Assembly (NCBI GenBank): GCA_035578175.1
Contig: JAQMRL010000042.1
Span: 1,106,049-1,170,048, forward strand
Length of the DNA: 64,000 nt
DNA from: Catonia carolina
Taxonomy: Eukaryota > Arthropoda > Insecta > Hemiptera > Achilidae
Direction: 5' to 3'
Part shown: piece after piece, positions 48,366 to 61,090 of the stretch
Layout: every line of letters starts with the position of its first letter
Numbering within the stretch: position 1 is the stretch's first letter
Position numbers and translations under genes: made by a program
The notes under the pieces: generated by a model
What the model was told of the DNA's origin: nothing
Seen by the model: only the letters and a program-made list of their open reading frames with translations
Database searches by the model: none

Positions 48366-50041
48366 CTGTCTGTCTGTAACTTGATGGCCCCTCGCAGAGG
48401 GGAGCAATATGCGGATGGTAAAACCATTTCAGAAAACATCTAATTATTTTTAGGTCACTGAAACTTTTCGGAAATGACGTATTTTTATAAAACAAAGTAT
48501 TTCGCATGTTTTTTATTCTATAAAATTATTTCGATAAACACACACATAATGAGATAATGTATACTTTAGTAAAAGTTTTGTTTTTGAAGAAAAACCGGTA
48601 TTTTTTCAAATACATCGTCATTGTTCAACAACTATTCCACAGATTAACGTAAAATTTTGCAGGCTTGTTCTGAAATAATTATTAAAAACAATGATGCAAT
48701 AAAATTTAACAGAAAATCAATACTTTTCAAGTTACAAGGTATTTTCATAAATAAATTTTGTAAAATTGCGAAAAACGACATAAAAAAGTCAGCATGCGAA
48801 AATTTTTTTTTGTCTTTAAATATAAGTGTACACTGTAAGCGCATGAAATAAAGAGAAAATTTTGAATTAAATTTTAGTGAAAGAATTGTTTAAATTTGAC
48901 GAACCGTACAGGAGTTACAAGGATTTAAGTATACCATCAATTACAAGCACACGCATCCAAAGCGCATGAAAGGCGTATGTAATAGTATTATATAGGGTGA
49001 TTCAAAAAGAGCGCCGGTTTTGATATATCAAATTAAGAGATTTATTTTATTGAAAAACTGAAAATAAATACATCAACAAGTTCATCTTACCTTCCGATTT
49101 CATGTATGAAAAATGATGTCATGCATGTGTCCTCCTCTACTGAGCTGGCACGCATCAACTCTCTCCATGAAATTGGATATTACTGCACGACAAGTTTCGA
49201 CTTCCATTTGCCCGATAACCCGTCGAATTTCCTCCTTCAAGTCATTGATGTTTCGGGGTTTATTGGCATACACCAATGACTTCAGATGACCCCAAAGATG
49301 AAAGTCACAAGGCGTCAAGTCACACGACCTTGGTGGCCACTGATGGTCGGAATTACGAGAAATGATGCGATCCTGGAACCGTTCACGGAGCAACAACATT
49401 GTTTCTCGTGCAGCAACTGAATTTTATACGGGTGATATTGGAGATCGTACCGAAGAATTCTTCGTACAGAAGAACATCGTAAACCCAATTGTTGAGAACG
49501 GCGACGTATTGATTTTGCTGGGCTAACAGCCACACTGTCACGAACCAATGCAACGTTCTGCTCAGTTCGGCCAGAACGACGACGTCCAGAACTTTTAAGG
49601 TCGACTGTTGAACCCGTCTCAAAAAACTTTTTCATGAGCCTGCGAACTGTTGATTCATTCGGTGCTTCATTACGTCCTAGAGTACCGCGAAGTCGCCTGA
49701 CAGTAGCCGCATAACTCTCTCCACTCTGGTAAAATGTTTTGACGATTAACACTCGTTGTGCAATAGTAAACTTGTCCATGGTTAGACAGAGACTGCGAGA
49801 GTATTACACTGCGAACAAGAGAAACTACAACTGAATCGTCAATCGGAATGTTCTCCGAAATAGAAATGAGGTCAAACAATGTTGCCAACCGATAAACAAA
49901 AATTTACCAGCCGTTTAAAAACCGGCGCTCTTTTTGAATCACCCTATATGTTAGTACATGTACAAAATTACACCCTTATCGTTTGTCTGTCTGTAACTTG
50001 ATGGCCCCTCTGCGAGGGGCCATCAAGTTACAGACAGACAG
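48366..50041. mobile_element. TIR element (CTGTCTGTCTG) with nested mariner-type element
   Basis: The left end CTGTCTGTCTGTAACTTGAT continues through GGCCCCTCGCAGAGGGG. The right end is its complement and forms a longer perfect hairpin (49983-50041). TA lies on both sides (48364-48365, 50042-50043). The duplicated intron flank beside exon A2 (GACTACATCAAACTAC) gives the empty site. Without the nested element it is about 720 bases and non-coding. Confidence 0.8.
48993..49946 (-). mobile_element. Tc1/mariner-type element, internally deleted
   Basis: Terminal inverted repeats TATAGGGTGATTCAAAAAGA (continuing GCGCCGG) are perfect over about 31 bases. On minus, 49779-49400 gives the N-terminal HTH region (RVLIVKTFYQSGESYAATVRR) and 49399-49100 gives the C-terminal part with CDLTPCDFHLWGHLKSLVY. 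The middle, including the first two catalytic acidic residues, is deleted, and the two parts lie in different frames. Confidence 0.85.
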
Positions 50042-50124
50042 TACTTCAAACTACTGTCCAAGGGTAAGCGCACAGTGAACGCTGGTCGCTGGTCGCTGGT
50101 CGCAGGTACTGATTTACGGAACAT

Positions 50125-51175
50125 TTTTTTTACACAATACAAAAATTAATTTTTAATAGGACATTTTATTTTTCAGTAACGTTGAAATTTACGTCGACAA
50201 TGGCAGGCTTACCCCTGCAAGTATTCAAAATAAGGGCTGCCACTTTTTGTAAATTCTTATTCAAATTAAATGACACTGTAGAACAAACTTTTAAAAATAT
50301 TGTTTCGGCACTGTTTGGGTTAAAATCGGCATGAAAATAGACTTTCCTTCATAAATATATTCATTAAGGCGAGAAAGTAAAACTGACTGTAGTACCCGTT
50401 GGACCGGAAGTAAATTCAAAACATAACAATTCAAAAAAAAAGTTGACCTCTGGTGAATTTAACCCTTGCAGTACCAACGTCCGTAAAAGAGGACGTCGAT
50501 ATATAATACGTAGCTATAACATCCGGTTTACCGGACGTCCGTTAGTTATGCATAAAGTGCCAACGTCCGGATAACCAAATATTTCAACAAAAATTAATGA
50601 AATAATGTAGTTTCAAACCACCTCCGTTGCGTAGTGACTAGCGCGCTACCCTACAAGGCGAAAGATCCCGGGTTCGATTCCTGGCTAGGGTCTGAAAATT
50701 TTAACACGTTAAAACCACCGTTAAGGCACCAAAACCCACAGTAGTTGATAATGATCGAGCTGTCGATGCGACTGAAAATAAATTTAAAAAAAATATTTTG
50801 AATATTTTTGGTGTTAACCCTTTCAGTGCCAATGTCCGGAAAACAGGACGTCGATAACTTTTACGTAATTATAACATCCGGTTTACCAGACGTCCGTAAG
50901 TTATGCATAAAGTGCTAACGTCCGGATAACAAAATATTTTAACAAAAATTAATGGAATAATATATTTTCAAACCGCCCCCATGGCGTAGTGACTAGCGCG
51001 CTAGCCTACAAGGCGAAAGATCCCGGGTTCGATTCCTGGCTAGGGTCTGAAAATTTTAACACCTTAAAACCACCGTTAAGGTATCAAAACCCACAGTAGT
51101 TGATAATGACAAAGCTGTCAATGCGACTTTAAATAAACTAAAAAAATTTATTTTGAATATTTTTATTGTAAGATC
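50125..51175 (+). repeat. V + S3 composite unit (one V, two tRNA-SINE-like copies)
   Basis: V (50125-50460) is followed by two S3 copies (50461-50815 and 50816-51175). S3 has a palindromic GTCCG/CGGAC-rich start, then a tRNA-like segment (GTAGTGACTAGCGCGCTA, AAGATCCCGG, B box GGTTCGATTCC). The same V-S3 order recurs at 52440-53105. Confidence 0.75.
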
Positions 51176-51239
51176 GATTTCTATTTTTTTTTTTTTTTTT
51201 TTTTTTTTTTTAGGCCCTCATTGGAGCAAAATTAATCGA

Positions 51240-52435
51240 TTTATAGAAGATCCCTAGTTGTTTCTCTTATTTGCCCAGTAGTTCTTCATCCTTTGCGACA
51301 CTCTCGCCCTATCCTCCACAGTCCAATGTCTGTTTGTCTGCCTTTTAGGTACTTCTGGAAATTTCGTGTTTGGATTTTTGATCTTATATCCTTCTTCTCT
51401 GTTCAAAATCTGTGTCTCTGAGATATCCAGGTCCTGCAGATCCTGTTGAACTTCCTCAAACCAGGCGTACTTGACTTTGGTTTTCAAAAAGAAATCCAGT
51501 ACCTGTCTGGCAAATCTGGATTCTGGCAGTCTCCTAAGATGTCCAAAGAACCCAACTCTTCTCTTCCTCATTATCTCGGAAATTTCCTCATTTTCCCTGT
51601 ACAGAACCGAATTTGGCAACAACCTATACTCATTGTCTACTCTGTGCTTTTTGTTTATTATTATTCTGAGGATTCTTCTCTCTGTCTTTCTAAGGTCCTC
51701 CATCTTCCCACAGTGCCTCAACCTGCCCAAAGTCTCACACGCCTACATTACCACAGACTTCGTGACCGTATTGTAGTGCCTCAATTTGGATTTTATGGAC
51801 ATTGACTTCCTCTTATAGGTGGACCATGTCAGTCTTTGAGCTCCCTTGAGTTTGTTTACTCTTGATTCCATGTTTATTTTTTTCGTTTAGATTATATGTG
51901 ATCACCTCTCCCAAATACTTAAATTTTTTAACTATCCTAATTTTGTGATTGGCTGCCTCCAGATATCTTGGTGTTTCTGTATTTGTGGACATTATTTCCG
52001 TCTTCTCAAAGGAGATTCGCATACCAACTCCTGCTGCAATTTCCTGCAGTGATTCTATCTGTTCTTTTGCGTTTTCCCAGTCATTGGAGAAAATTGCCAG
52101 GTCGTCGGCAAAGGCTAGGCAGCCCACTTTGATTTTCGTCCCAATTTTCACGCATTTGCAGGTCTTCTTCCATTCTCGAACAATTTTTTCCAAGATGCAG
52201 TTAAATAGTAATGGCGAGAGGCCATCTCCCTGCCTTAGTCCAGTAATCACCTCAAATGGCCGTGAAGTCTCTCCTCGGAATTTCACTTTAGATTTTGTGT
52301 TAGAAATTGTCTTTTCAATTAAGTTTATTAATTTTTGTGCAAGTCCAAACTCTTTTAGTGTTTTTAGTAGAGACTCCCTGTGGATGCAATCATAGGCTTT
52401 CTTGAAATCAACAAATGTGATTATTTCTATTTTTA
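51240..52435 (-). pseudogene. LINE reverse-transcriptase relic
   Basis: On minus, from 52435 down: RT blocks VITGLRQGDGLSPLLFN and CLAFADDLAIF, then GVGMRISFEKTEIM and KFKYLGEVI. After a frame break near 51800 comes the C-terminal region KTERRILRIIINKKHR and RVGFFGHLRRLPESRFARQV. RTE-like by style. At least one frameshift; 5' truncated. Confidence 0.85.
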
Positions 52436-52439
52436 TTTA

Positions 52440-53105
52440 AACAATAAAAATTAATTTTTTACAGGACATTTTATTTTTCTGTAGCATTGAAATGTTGTTC
52501 GGCAATGGCAGGCATACGCCTGCAAGTTTTCGAAATAAGGGCTGGTACTTTTAGTACACCCTTATTCAAATTAAATGGCACTTTAAAACAAAGTTTAAAA
52601 AAAATTGTTTCGGCACTGAAATGGTAAAAATCGACTTTCCTTCTTAGTATAAATTCATAAAGGCGAGAAAGTAAAAATGACTATACCCGTTGAACCAAAA
52701 GAAAATTCAAAACATAACATTTTAAAATAAAATAATTGTCCTCTGGTGAATTTAACCCTTGCAGTACCAACGTCCGGAAAACGTGACGTCGATATATTTT
52801 ACATTGTGACAACATCCGGTTTACCGTACGTCCGTAAATTATGCATAAATTGCGAACGTCCGGATAACCGAACATTTAAACAAAAATTAATGTAATAATG
52901 TATTTTCAAACCACCCTTAGTGTAGTGACTAGCGCGCTAGCCTACTAAGGGAAAGATCCTGAGTTCGATTCCCGGCTAGAGTCTGAAAATTTTAACACGT
53001 TAAAACCACCGTTACGTAGGTATCAAAACCCACAGTAGTTGATAACGACCAAGATGTCAATGAGACTTTAAATAAATTAAAAAAAAAAAAATTTTGAATA
53101 TTTTT
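52440..53105 (+). repeat. V + S3 composite, second unit
   Basis: V at 52440-52753 and S3 at 52754-53105 with tRNA-like GTAGTGACTAGCGCGCTAGC and GAGTTCGATTCCCGG. Confidence 0.7.
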
Positions 53106-53106
53106 T

Positions 53107-53506
53107 GTTGTTGTTTAGGTCAACAGCCGAAAGGCTGGTTTGAACCTCTAGAGGTTTTACTAAGTAAAAACGCGAAGTGAGGTGGTTTACCATTGCCTTC
53201 CTCACTAAGTTGAAAGAGTATGCTTATCAGCATGCCAGGCCCTCCGAAAAGCACCCACTTTCCACCCTGCAAATGACACCTTCACTTCATTCACCACAGG
53301 GTCTGGCTGTATAGTGAAATTCACTACTCTCAGAGGAGATAACTCTGAGTAGTGTCACAGTACACCCTACCTCTTCTGTTCTTAAACAGTTCAGTCATGT
53401 AATTGGCTGACTATGTGATAAGAAACGGAAGTATTTTTTTTAGCTCTCGAACCAACAGATCGAGTGCAATTAATTTACACACTCCATCTGCCCCCATTAT
53501 GGGCAT
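53107..53506 (-). repeat. family B, copy 12
   Basis: Complete reverse B unit, TTGTTGTTTAGGTCAACAGCC to ATTATGGGCA. It inserted close to the S3/V junction. Confidence 0.85.
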
Positions 53507-53790
53507 ATATTTTTTGTGTTAGAACGATTTTTTTATAAACACAATAAAAATGAATTTTTAATAAGAAATTTAATTTTTCTATAACGTTGAAATTTTAGTT
53601 GACAATGGCAGGATTACGCCTGTTTCATTCAAATTAACAAGCACTTGAGATAAAACTTTTAAAATATTATTTCGGCAAGAATAGGGTTAATATTGTTGAC
53701 GTCATTGTGAAAATGAGTTCGCCTAACCGTTGCTTAGAGCCTGTTCTGTTAAAAAAAAAACATATTTAAAAAATACTTAAAATACAAAGA
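53507..53790. repeat. family V, copy 4, and spacer
   Basis: AATTTTTAATAAGAAATTTAA through ATTATTTCGGCAAG.. resembles the other V copies. Confidence 0.6.
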
Positions 53791-53990
53791 CAAACTCAAA
53801 TTCGATTACCTGTGTGAACAAAAAATAACAGAATAACACTTTGTGTTAATAAAATAAAAACACAAATTGAGATATCCATGAGTTTAAATAAACATCGTTC
53901 TACTCAAGATATCAACAAAGGAATCCATTTCGTTTTTAATGAAACATTTCCAGCTGTTTATTTTGAAAAATGATTTTAAGATAATGGAAG
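53790..53990. repeat. family W, copy 2
   Basis: Counterpart of 16271-16500. Confidence 0.6.
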
Positions 53991-53991
53991 T

Positions 53992-54163
53992 CTTTTTTTT
54001 TGGTTTTACGTCTGACAGTTTTGGAATTGCTAATGCAGACGGTGAAAAGGGTGATACATGAAGAAGAGTGATGAAAAAATTCCAGAACTGATTGGGAATC
54101 GAAACCGGGAATCATTGCGTATAAGCCAGTTGCGCTAACCACTACGCCAATGGGCTGGTCTAA
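53992..54163 (-). repeat. tRNA-derived SINE, S2-related, copy e
   Basis: On minus: GGCGTAGTGGTTAGCGCAAC head, CGGTTTCGATTCCC B-box region, CCGTCTGCATTAGCA body and an A-rich tail. The head differs from S2a-c while the body is shared. Confidence 0.65.
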
Positions 54164-54239
54164 AGATAGATCTTGTACAAACCCTACAGCATCAACCGCA
54201 TCATTCAAGTTTGGATTATAAAATTTAGACGCGATATTA

Positions 54240-54945
54240 AATATGGGATTTATAATAATACATATCATGGAAACTGAAAATGATTTGCAGAAAGCTGTGT
54301 TTGAACTACAAAAGATGTGTGAGGGTTATGGAGTGAAGCTATCTGCCGCTAAGTCAAAGACTATGGCCTTTAAGGGCAAGTATCCAGTCAGAACGAAAAT
54401 CGTTATACATGATAAAGTTTTAGAACAAGTCTCGCATTTTAAATATTTAGGATGTGACGTAAGCTTTTTAAAAGATGACGATGTTATGAATAAACTGAAT
54501 AAGTTTAGAACAATTTGCGGGACAATACATCGAACTTTGAAAAATAAGACAAGAAAGGATACAAGAATTAAACTGTACAAAACTATGGCAGTCCCGGTTT
54601 TGCTGTATGGCAGTGAAAGTTGGACCATGACGCAACGAGAGAGAACTCTAATACAAAGTGCAGAAATGAAGTTTTTAAGGGCGACGGCAGGCTATAACAG
54701 ACTGGACATGAAACGTAATGAAAGTATTAGAGCAGAATTACAGGTCCAACCACTATTAGACGGCATTGCGCGCTACAATTCCAGGTGGTGTGAACATGTG
54801 AATAGAATGCGAGAGGAAAGACTACCAGTCCAAATATTAAGTTATGCTCCACGGGGTAGACGTGATAGAGGAAGACCGCTACGAAGATGGGTGCCGGAAC
54901 AGGCTTTAGGCCTATCCGTGTTTGGGTGATGATGATGATGATAAT
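54240..54945 (+). pseudogene. 5'-truncated LINE with (GAT)n tail
   Basis: A long open frame (54243-54929) gives the region after the RT catalytic site: YGVKLSAAKSKTMAFKGKY, SHFKYLGCDVSF, YKTMAVPVLLYGSESWTMT, KFLRATAGYNRLD, RGRRDRGRPLRRW. It ends in GATGATGATGAT, a microsatellite-type LINE tail. The catalytic motif is missing through 5' truncation; the surviving frame is unbroken. Confidence 0.85.
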
Positions 54946-55231
54946 AATACAAGCAACCCCCGGTCGCTTCGCTTCACAGCAGCTAATGAAGGCTTCATTG
55001 ACACTTTATAGGGCAGTACTACAGGGGGAAATATATGTGGCGTGAAGTGTTAAATAGTGCTATACAGGGATTTGAATAATGTATTTCTAGTGCCAGAACA
55101 GTAAGATATTTCTTTTTTTATGTCAAGCCCTGGTAAATATACTTACCAAGGAAAGTTTTTGAAATGGAAATCACACAATGTTTAGTGGTAAGAATGCTTA
55201 TTAAAAAAACTTGTAGTTCTATATAACAGAA
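54946..55231 (-). mobile_element. Helitron-like 3' end fragment and spacer
   Basis: On minus, GCTGTGAAGCGAAGCGACC followed by GGGGGTTGCTTG resembles the Helitron-type end at 59631. The remainder is featureless. Confidence 0.45.
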
Positions 55232-56321
<1,090 letters not shown>

Positions 56322-56414
56322 AAAAAATGTGTAGAATAACTTATCTTAACTTTACATTAGCATGAATACTTGCTTTCCCGCAAAAAAAAAAAATTTTTTT
56401 TAAGCACTGTTCAA
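56322..56414. other. short spacer
   Basis: Nothing recognised. Confidence 0.3.
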
Positions 56415-57330
56415 AAGTAAGAACGGGTAAAGAAAACTGGACGAGGCCATCTTCTACCTTAGGGACCGGAGGTTTAAGGAAATCGGATTTTTATTAGTGT
56501 AGAAAGAGTCGCCTATTGTGTTTTATTACTGGTGAAAGGGTCGCCTGTTGTTATGATCCGATGGACTCTTCTAGTTGCCTAAAGGCACTTTTAAAGTTAA
56601 CCTATTTTAAACCTATGCCATGCAAATGAACATGCAGATAATGTACTTAATGTACATAAATATTATATAACATAATTAAAATCTATTTTAAATTAACAAA
56701 TGAAACTTACAAAGTAAAAATATAAAAAGTGCAGTATTGCAACAAAAGAGATGTTATTTCTTGAGTTCATCGTTTTCACTATTTATGCAGCCGCTTTAAA
56801 TAATGTGGAAAATTATTAGTTTTTTCACAATAACCTCCTCATTTACCAAAAGCGGCCACAGAATGTAGCCTTGTCTTCTTTTATTTTGTTTTTATAATTT
56901 TGTAGTTTTTTATTTTTTGTTATATTTTATTTTTTTTTTGTTACATGCTATTTACTATAAGTATTACTGGGGGAAAAAATAGGTAATGGCTTCATAAAAA
57001 TCATGAAATAAGTCTGGTTAATCGGATGCATATTTCTCCAAACATATTCTACTAAATACGTGTCAAATGTCGATACAGTCATTCGACCAATTCTGCGACG
57101 CATATCCCGTTTAATTTTTGCCCAGTTGACTTTCAATGATGACTCTCAGACAAATATGACTCTTAGACAACTCAACGAGGCCATCGTTACAGGTAGTTTA
57201 TATGACCGCACAGAACAATAGACGGGACAGAACAATAGATGGACAGAATAATAGACGGGTTCACACGACTCTTTCACAGGTCCCTCAGGTAGATGGCATC
57301 GTCCAGTTTACATAACCCGTAAGAACAAAA
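56415..57330. mobile_element. element X, larger copy with inverted ends
   Basis: The left end AACTGGACGAGGCCATCTTC..GGGACC and the right end, in complement AACTGGACGATGCCATC.. GGGACC, are inverted over about 80 imperfect bases. The interior is AT-rich and non-coding. Confidence 0.5.
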
Positions 57331-57548
57331 CAAAGCGGAAGGGTACGGTTGTATGAATCCTTACCACATTCATGCAACTCACAAAGAAAATGGTCGCTGC
57401 GTGGTAATTTCAAAATATGGATAGCCTACTTACCGGAGAACATCTATAACTCCATAAAATGGCACTAAGGTTCAACTGCATAGCTTATTGTTTAATAAAA
57501 TCGACCTTATTGCCAGTGGTAAGTATAGTTACCCTGTGGTAAGTATAC
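57331..57548. other. no feature recognised
   Basis: Spacer. Confidence 0.4.
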
Positions 57549-57948
57549 CTGTTGTTTAGGTCATCAGCCTCTAGAGGCTGGTTTGAACCTGTAGAGGTTT
57601 TACTAAGTAAAACGAGGAGTGAGGTGGTTTACCAATGCCACAACTCACTGAGTGGAAAAGTACGCTTATCAGCATGCCGGGCCCTCTGAAAAGCACATAT
57701 TTCCCACTCTGTAAATGACAACTTCACTTCATTCACCACAGGGTCTGGCTGTACTATGAAATTCATTACTTTCAGAGGAGATAACTGTGATTAGTGTCAC
57801 AGTACACCTCTACCTCTTCTGTTCTTAACTGATTCAGTCAGTTAATTGGGTGACCATGTGATAAGAAACACAACTATTTATTTTAGCCCTGCAACTAACA
57901 GATTGAGTGTAAATAATTTGACACTCCACCCTTTCTGTTAAGGGCAGA
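57549..57948 (-). repeat. family B, copy 13
   Basis: Complete reverse B unit ending TCTGTTAAGGGCA. Confidence 0.85.
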
Positions 57949-57977
57949 AGTGTACCTATATAGGGTTAAATTATTTT

Positions 57978-58753
57978 AAAAATCTGGTGTGAAACACTCA
58001 CACAACTTTCTCTTGCCAATGCAAATAATTAATAATAAACCTAACATTAGTATTAAAACATTAAAAATGAACAAAAACTAATCTCTAAAAACATAACCTT
58101 ATTTTAATCATGAGTGGAAGACGCAAAATGAAAATCGAACTCAATTTGGCTTAAAAAAAACGGAAAATCACACTTTCACGCTAAACTAGGCTCTGTAGAG
58201 AAAAATGCTCTAAACAAAAGTTATAGATCTTTTAATTTTCTATAACTTTTATTATATACACTTTTGTCGTAAAATGCATACTAAGACCGAAATGTTAAAA
58301 AAATCGATTTTTCTCACGTTTTCGTGAGAAAAAAAACAGAAAATCGCAAATTACCGCTAAACTAAGCATTATACAAAAAAATGTTTGAAACGGAAGTTGT
58401 AGGTTTTTAAATTCTCTACAACTTTTATAATATAAGTTTTTGCGCTAAAATTTATATTAAAGCCGTAATATTAAAAAAACAACGTTTGTACGTGAAAACA
58501 GCCTCACCGAGAATTTCAGCAGACATGGCGCCTACCCTATCTTGTAGAGAATAAAAAATTGAGTAAAATAGGCGATTTTAAAAAAAATCGTAGGACCTGT
58601 TTTTGAGAAAATCGCAAAAAACTGAAAAATTATACGAATAAACTACTACTTCCGGTTGACCGATTTTGATGAAAATGTTCGTGTCGCGTCCGGTAGTGGT
58701 ATGTAACTTAAGTTTCAAGTTCGTACGATGTTCCGTTCTTGAGATATTCTGTT

Positions 58754-58797
<44 letters not shown>

Positions 58798-58947
58798 CAC
58801 ACACACACAGACCAATCGCTAAAAACATGTTTTTCGGATTCAGGGGGTCTGAAAACGTATAGATCCGGTGAAAACTCGATTTCGAAAAATCGACATGAAA
58901 ACAATACTTTCCTTCCTATATATTCATATAGGCAAGAGAAAGTAAAA
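57978..58947 (-). repeat. family D, copy 10
   Basis: Complete reverse copy with a CA tract of about 56 bases (58754-58809). Confidence 0.85.
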
Positions 58948-59630
58948 ACTCTCTATAAACAATATATTTTGTGGTTTTATTGCCCTGTGGCAGCAAAATA
59001 AATTATTTTTTTCTGCACTTCCAGCTCTAGAAAGTCCGACAAGGTTGTCGATGAGTGAAGGAAGCACTCTTGTTTCAAATCGATGCCCACCGTTTTAAAT
59101 GTTTGTCCCTGCGATTTAACAGAATTGAATAGATTTCGTAGAATACCGATGGAAAAGGAAGAGACAGCTGTTGATATATGGCTGAGATAAGAGACAGTAA
59201 TACGTATAGTTCAGCCGCTCTAAGTTTGCTCCTACTGTCAACAAACCAAAACCAGCTACTACAGGGTGCACGCTAGAGTCCGTGACTTTATGGATGTCGT
59301 ATTCCTATTAAGTTAACTATTTTTTTATATTATAAGTAATTAAAGTACTAAAAACATCAGTCGTGATATGATGTAGGCCTAACAATTTAATTTAGAAAAA
59401 TACTTTTAAAAGTATTTTGTATTTAAATACTTTTGAAAGTATTTAGTTGTTACTTTTTAATCAGCATGTACATATTTAGATATATTGCGCATGCTCAGTG
59501 ACGTCATTGTTTGTTTACATTAGGAGCAAACTTAGAACGGCTGAACTGCACGTGGGTGCTGTATGCAGAATAATTTGCAAATATATGACTCATTCATTAC
59601 CTGTCGAATGAAACAAATATATCAAATACT
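58948..59630 (-). pseudogene. Helitron helicase tail relic, split by MITE H4
   Basis: Parallels the next relic almost base for base (TGCCCACCGTTTTAAATG, TGTCCCTGCGATTTAACAG). It resumes after H4 at 59549-59630 and stops where the neighbouring Helitron end begins. Confidence 0.65.
59207..59548. mobile_element. MITE family H, copy 4
   Basis: Ends TAGTTCAGCC and GGCTGAACTG are inverted. It interrupts the Helitron relic; the uninterrupted version is in the next copy. Confidence 0.75.
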
Positions 59631-60355
59631 AGCAACCCCAGCTCGCTTCGCTTCACAGCATTATTAAATTATTCTTCATTAAATAATTTTAAATCTTTTC
59701 TATAAACAATATCTGTGATTTTATTGCCCTTTGGCAGCAAAATAAATAGTTTTTCTGCACTACAGAAAGCCCGACATAAAGTTGCCCATGAGTAAAGGAA
59801 GCACTCTTGTCTCAAATCGATGCCCACCGTTTTAAATGTTTGTCCCTGCGATTTAACAGAATTGAATAGAATGCATAGGAGAATACCGATGGAAAAGAAA
59901 GAGATAGTTGACATGTGGCTGAGATAAAGGACAGTAATATTTAGGTGCGGTATGCAGAGTAATTGGAAATAGATGACTCATTCACTTCCTGTCTAATGAA
60001 ACAAATATTTATGAAATACACAGTTCAAAAATAAAATTTTTGGATGTTTCCGAACGTTTAATGTTTTTGGATTCGAATGTTATTCTTCACGTTTATCTAT
60101 GAAATATAAAAGTTGAATCGTGTTTCCAGCCCAAAAAATACACCACCCAGAGAACTTAGAAAAAATAAAAGTGCTATTGACCCGATGGACTAAAACATGC
60201 GACATCGTCACAGTTTAAGTTGATTAACTCAATTAAAGTTACTTTAAGTTGTAAAATAGCCTATATTGATCAGGAAGCTCTAAGCTATACAACAATGAAA
60301 AATTTTTTAAAATCGGTTTAGTGGTTTCTGAGATTACCACCTCATACAAACAAAC
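59631..60355 (-). pseudogene. Helitron 3' part with helicase C-terminus and terminal hairpin
   Basis: On minus, 59914-59669 reads VKSQGQTFKTVGIDLRQECF then FILLPKGNKITDIVYRKDL, recognisable as the last motifs of a Helitron/PIF1-type helicase. The ACSRV-like block between them is frame-damaged. About 40 bases further, AAGCGAAGCGAGCTGGGGTTG runs into CTAG|T, the expected Helitron 3' terminus. Rolling-circle replication genes upstream are absent. Confidence 0.7.
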
Positions 60356-60389
60356 AAACAGACGCTTCTTCTTTTTTTTTCATTTTATG

Positions 60390-61090
60390 ACCACAAAGGA
60401 TCACTTTAGTCTCTTTGGTTAGTTCGTTTTCTTCAGCAGTTTATTTCCTTTTCATTTCGTTCTTGCCAATACTTTTTCATTCTGTCGGATCTTGCTTTTT
60501 TCAATTCGTCTAAATAAAACCTGTTCTTTTCGTTTAATTGTTCTTACTGATAAAATTTTGTTTTTGTCTTAAATATTGTTTCTTTGTAAACCGGTGTGCG
60601 ATCTTTGACATCAGCAATTATTAGATTTAATTCTGTTCTGTCTTTTTTGATTTCTTTAAGCCAAGGAATTGTAGCTCCTTCTGTTTTTGCACACATGAAT
60701 TTTTCTACAATTTTTCTTAATAATCGGTTTTCTGGAGTTCTGAGGATATGCGAAAAGAAAGAAAGTCTCTTTTTGTGCATTGCATCAGTGATTGGTTCTA
60801 TTTCTTTATAAATTTGTTCTCTTGGTGAAAGTCTGTGCTGGTTGTCAACTAGTCTATGTGTTTCTTGTTTATGCAGGTTCTAAGAATCCTTCTTTCTATG
60901 TTTCTGATTGTTTGTTTTATTCCGTTTCCATAAATACTGAAGAGGGTTTAACTGCCGTACATTGCTTGTGATCTTATAACTGCTTTATAGTGTTTAAGTT
61001 TTGTGTGAATAGAAAGACATTTTTGTTATAAGTGTTTTTAATAATTTGCTGTCCTTTGGAAAGTTTAAAAATTCTCTCATTCCATGCTGC
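60390..61090 (-). pseudogene. LINE C-terminal relic
   Basis: On minus: KKRLSFFSHILRTPENRLLRK then IPWLKEIKKDRTELN, the same C-terminal module as in the relics at 51240 and 62960. Upstream codons are frame-broken. Confidence 0.75.
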
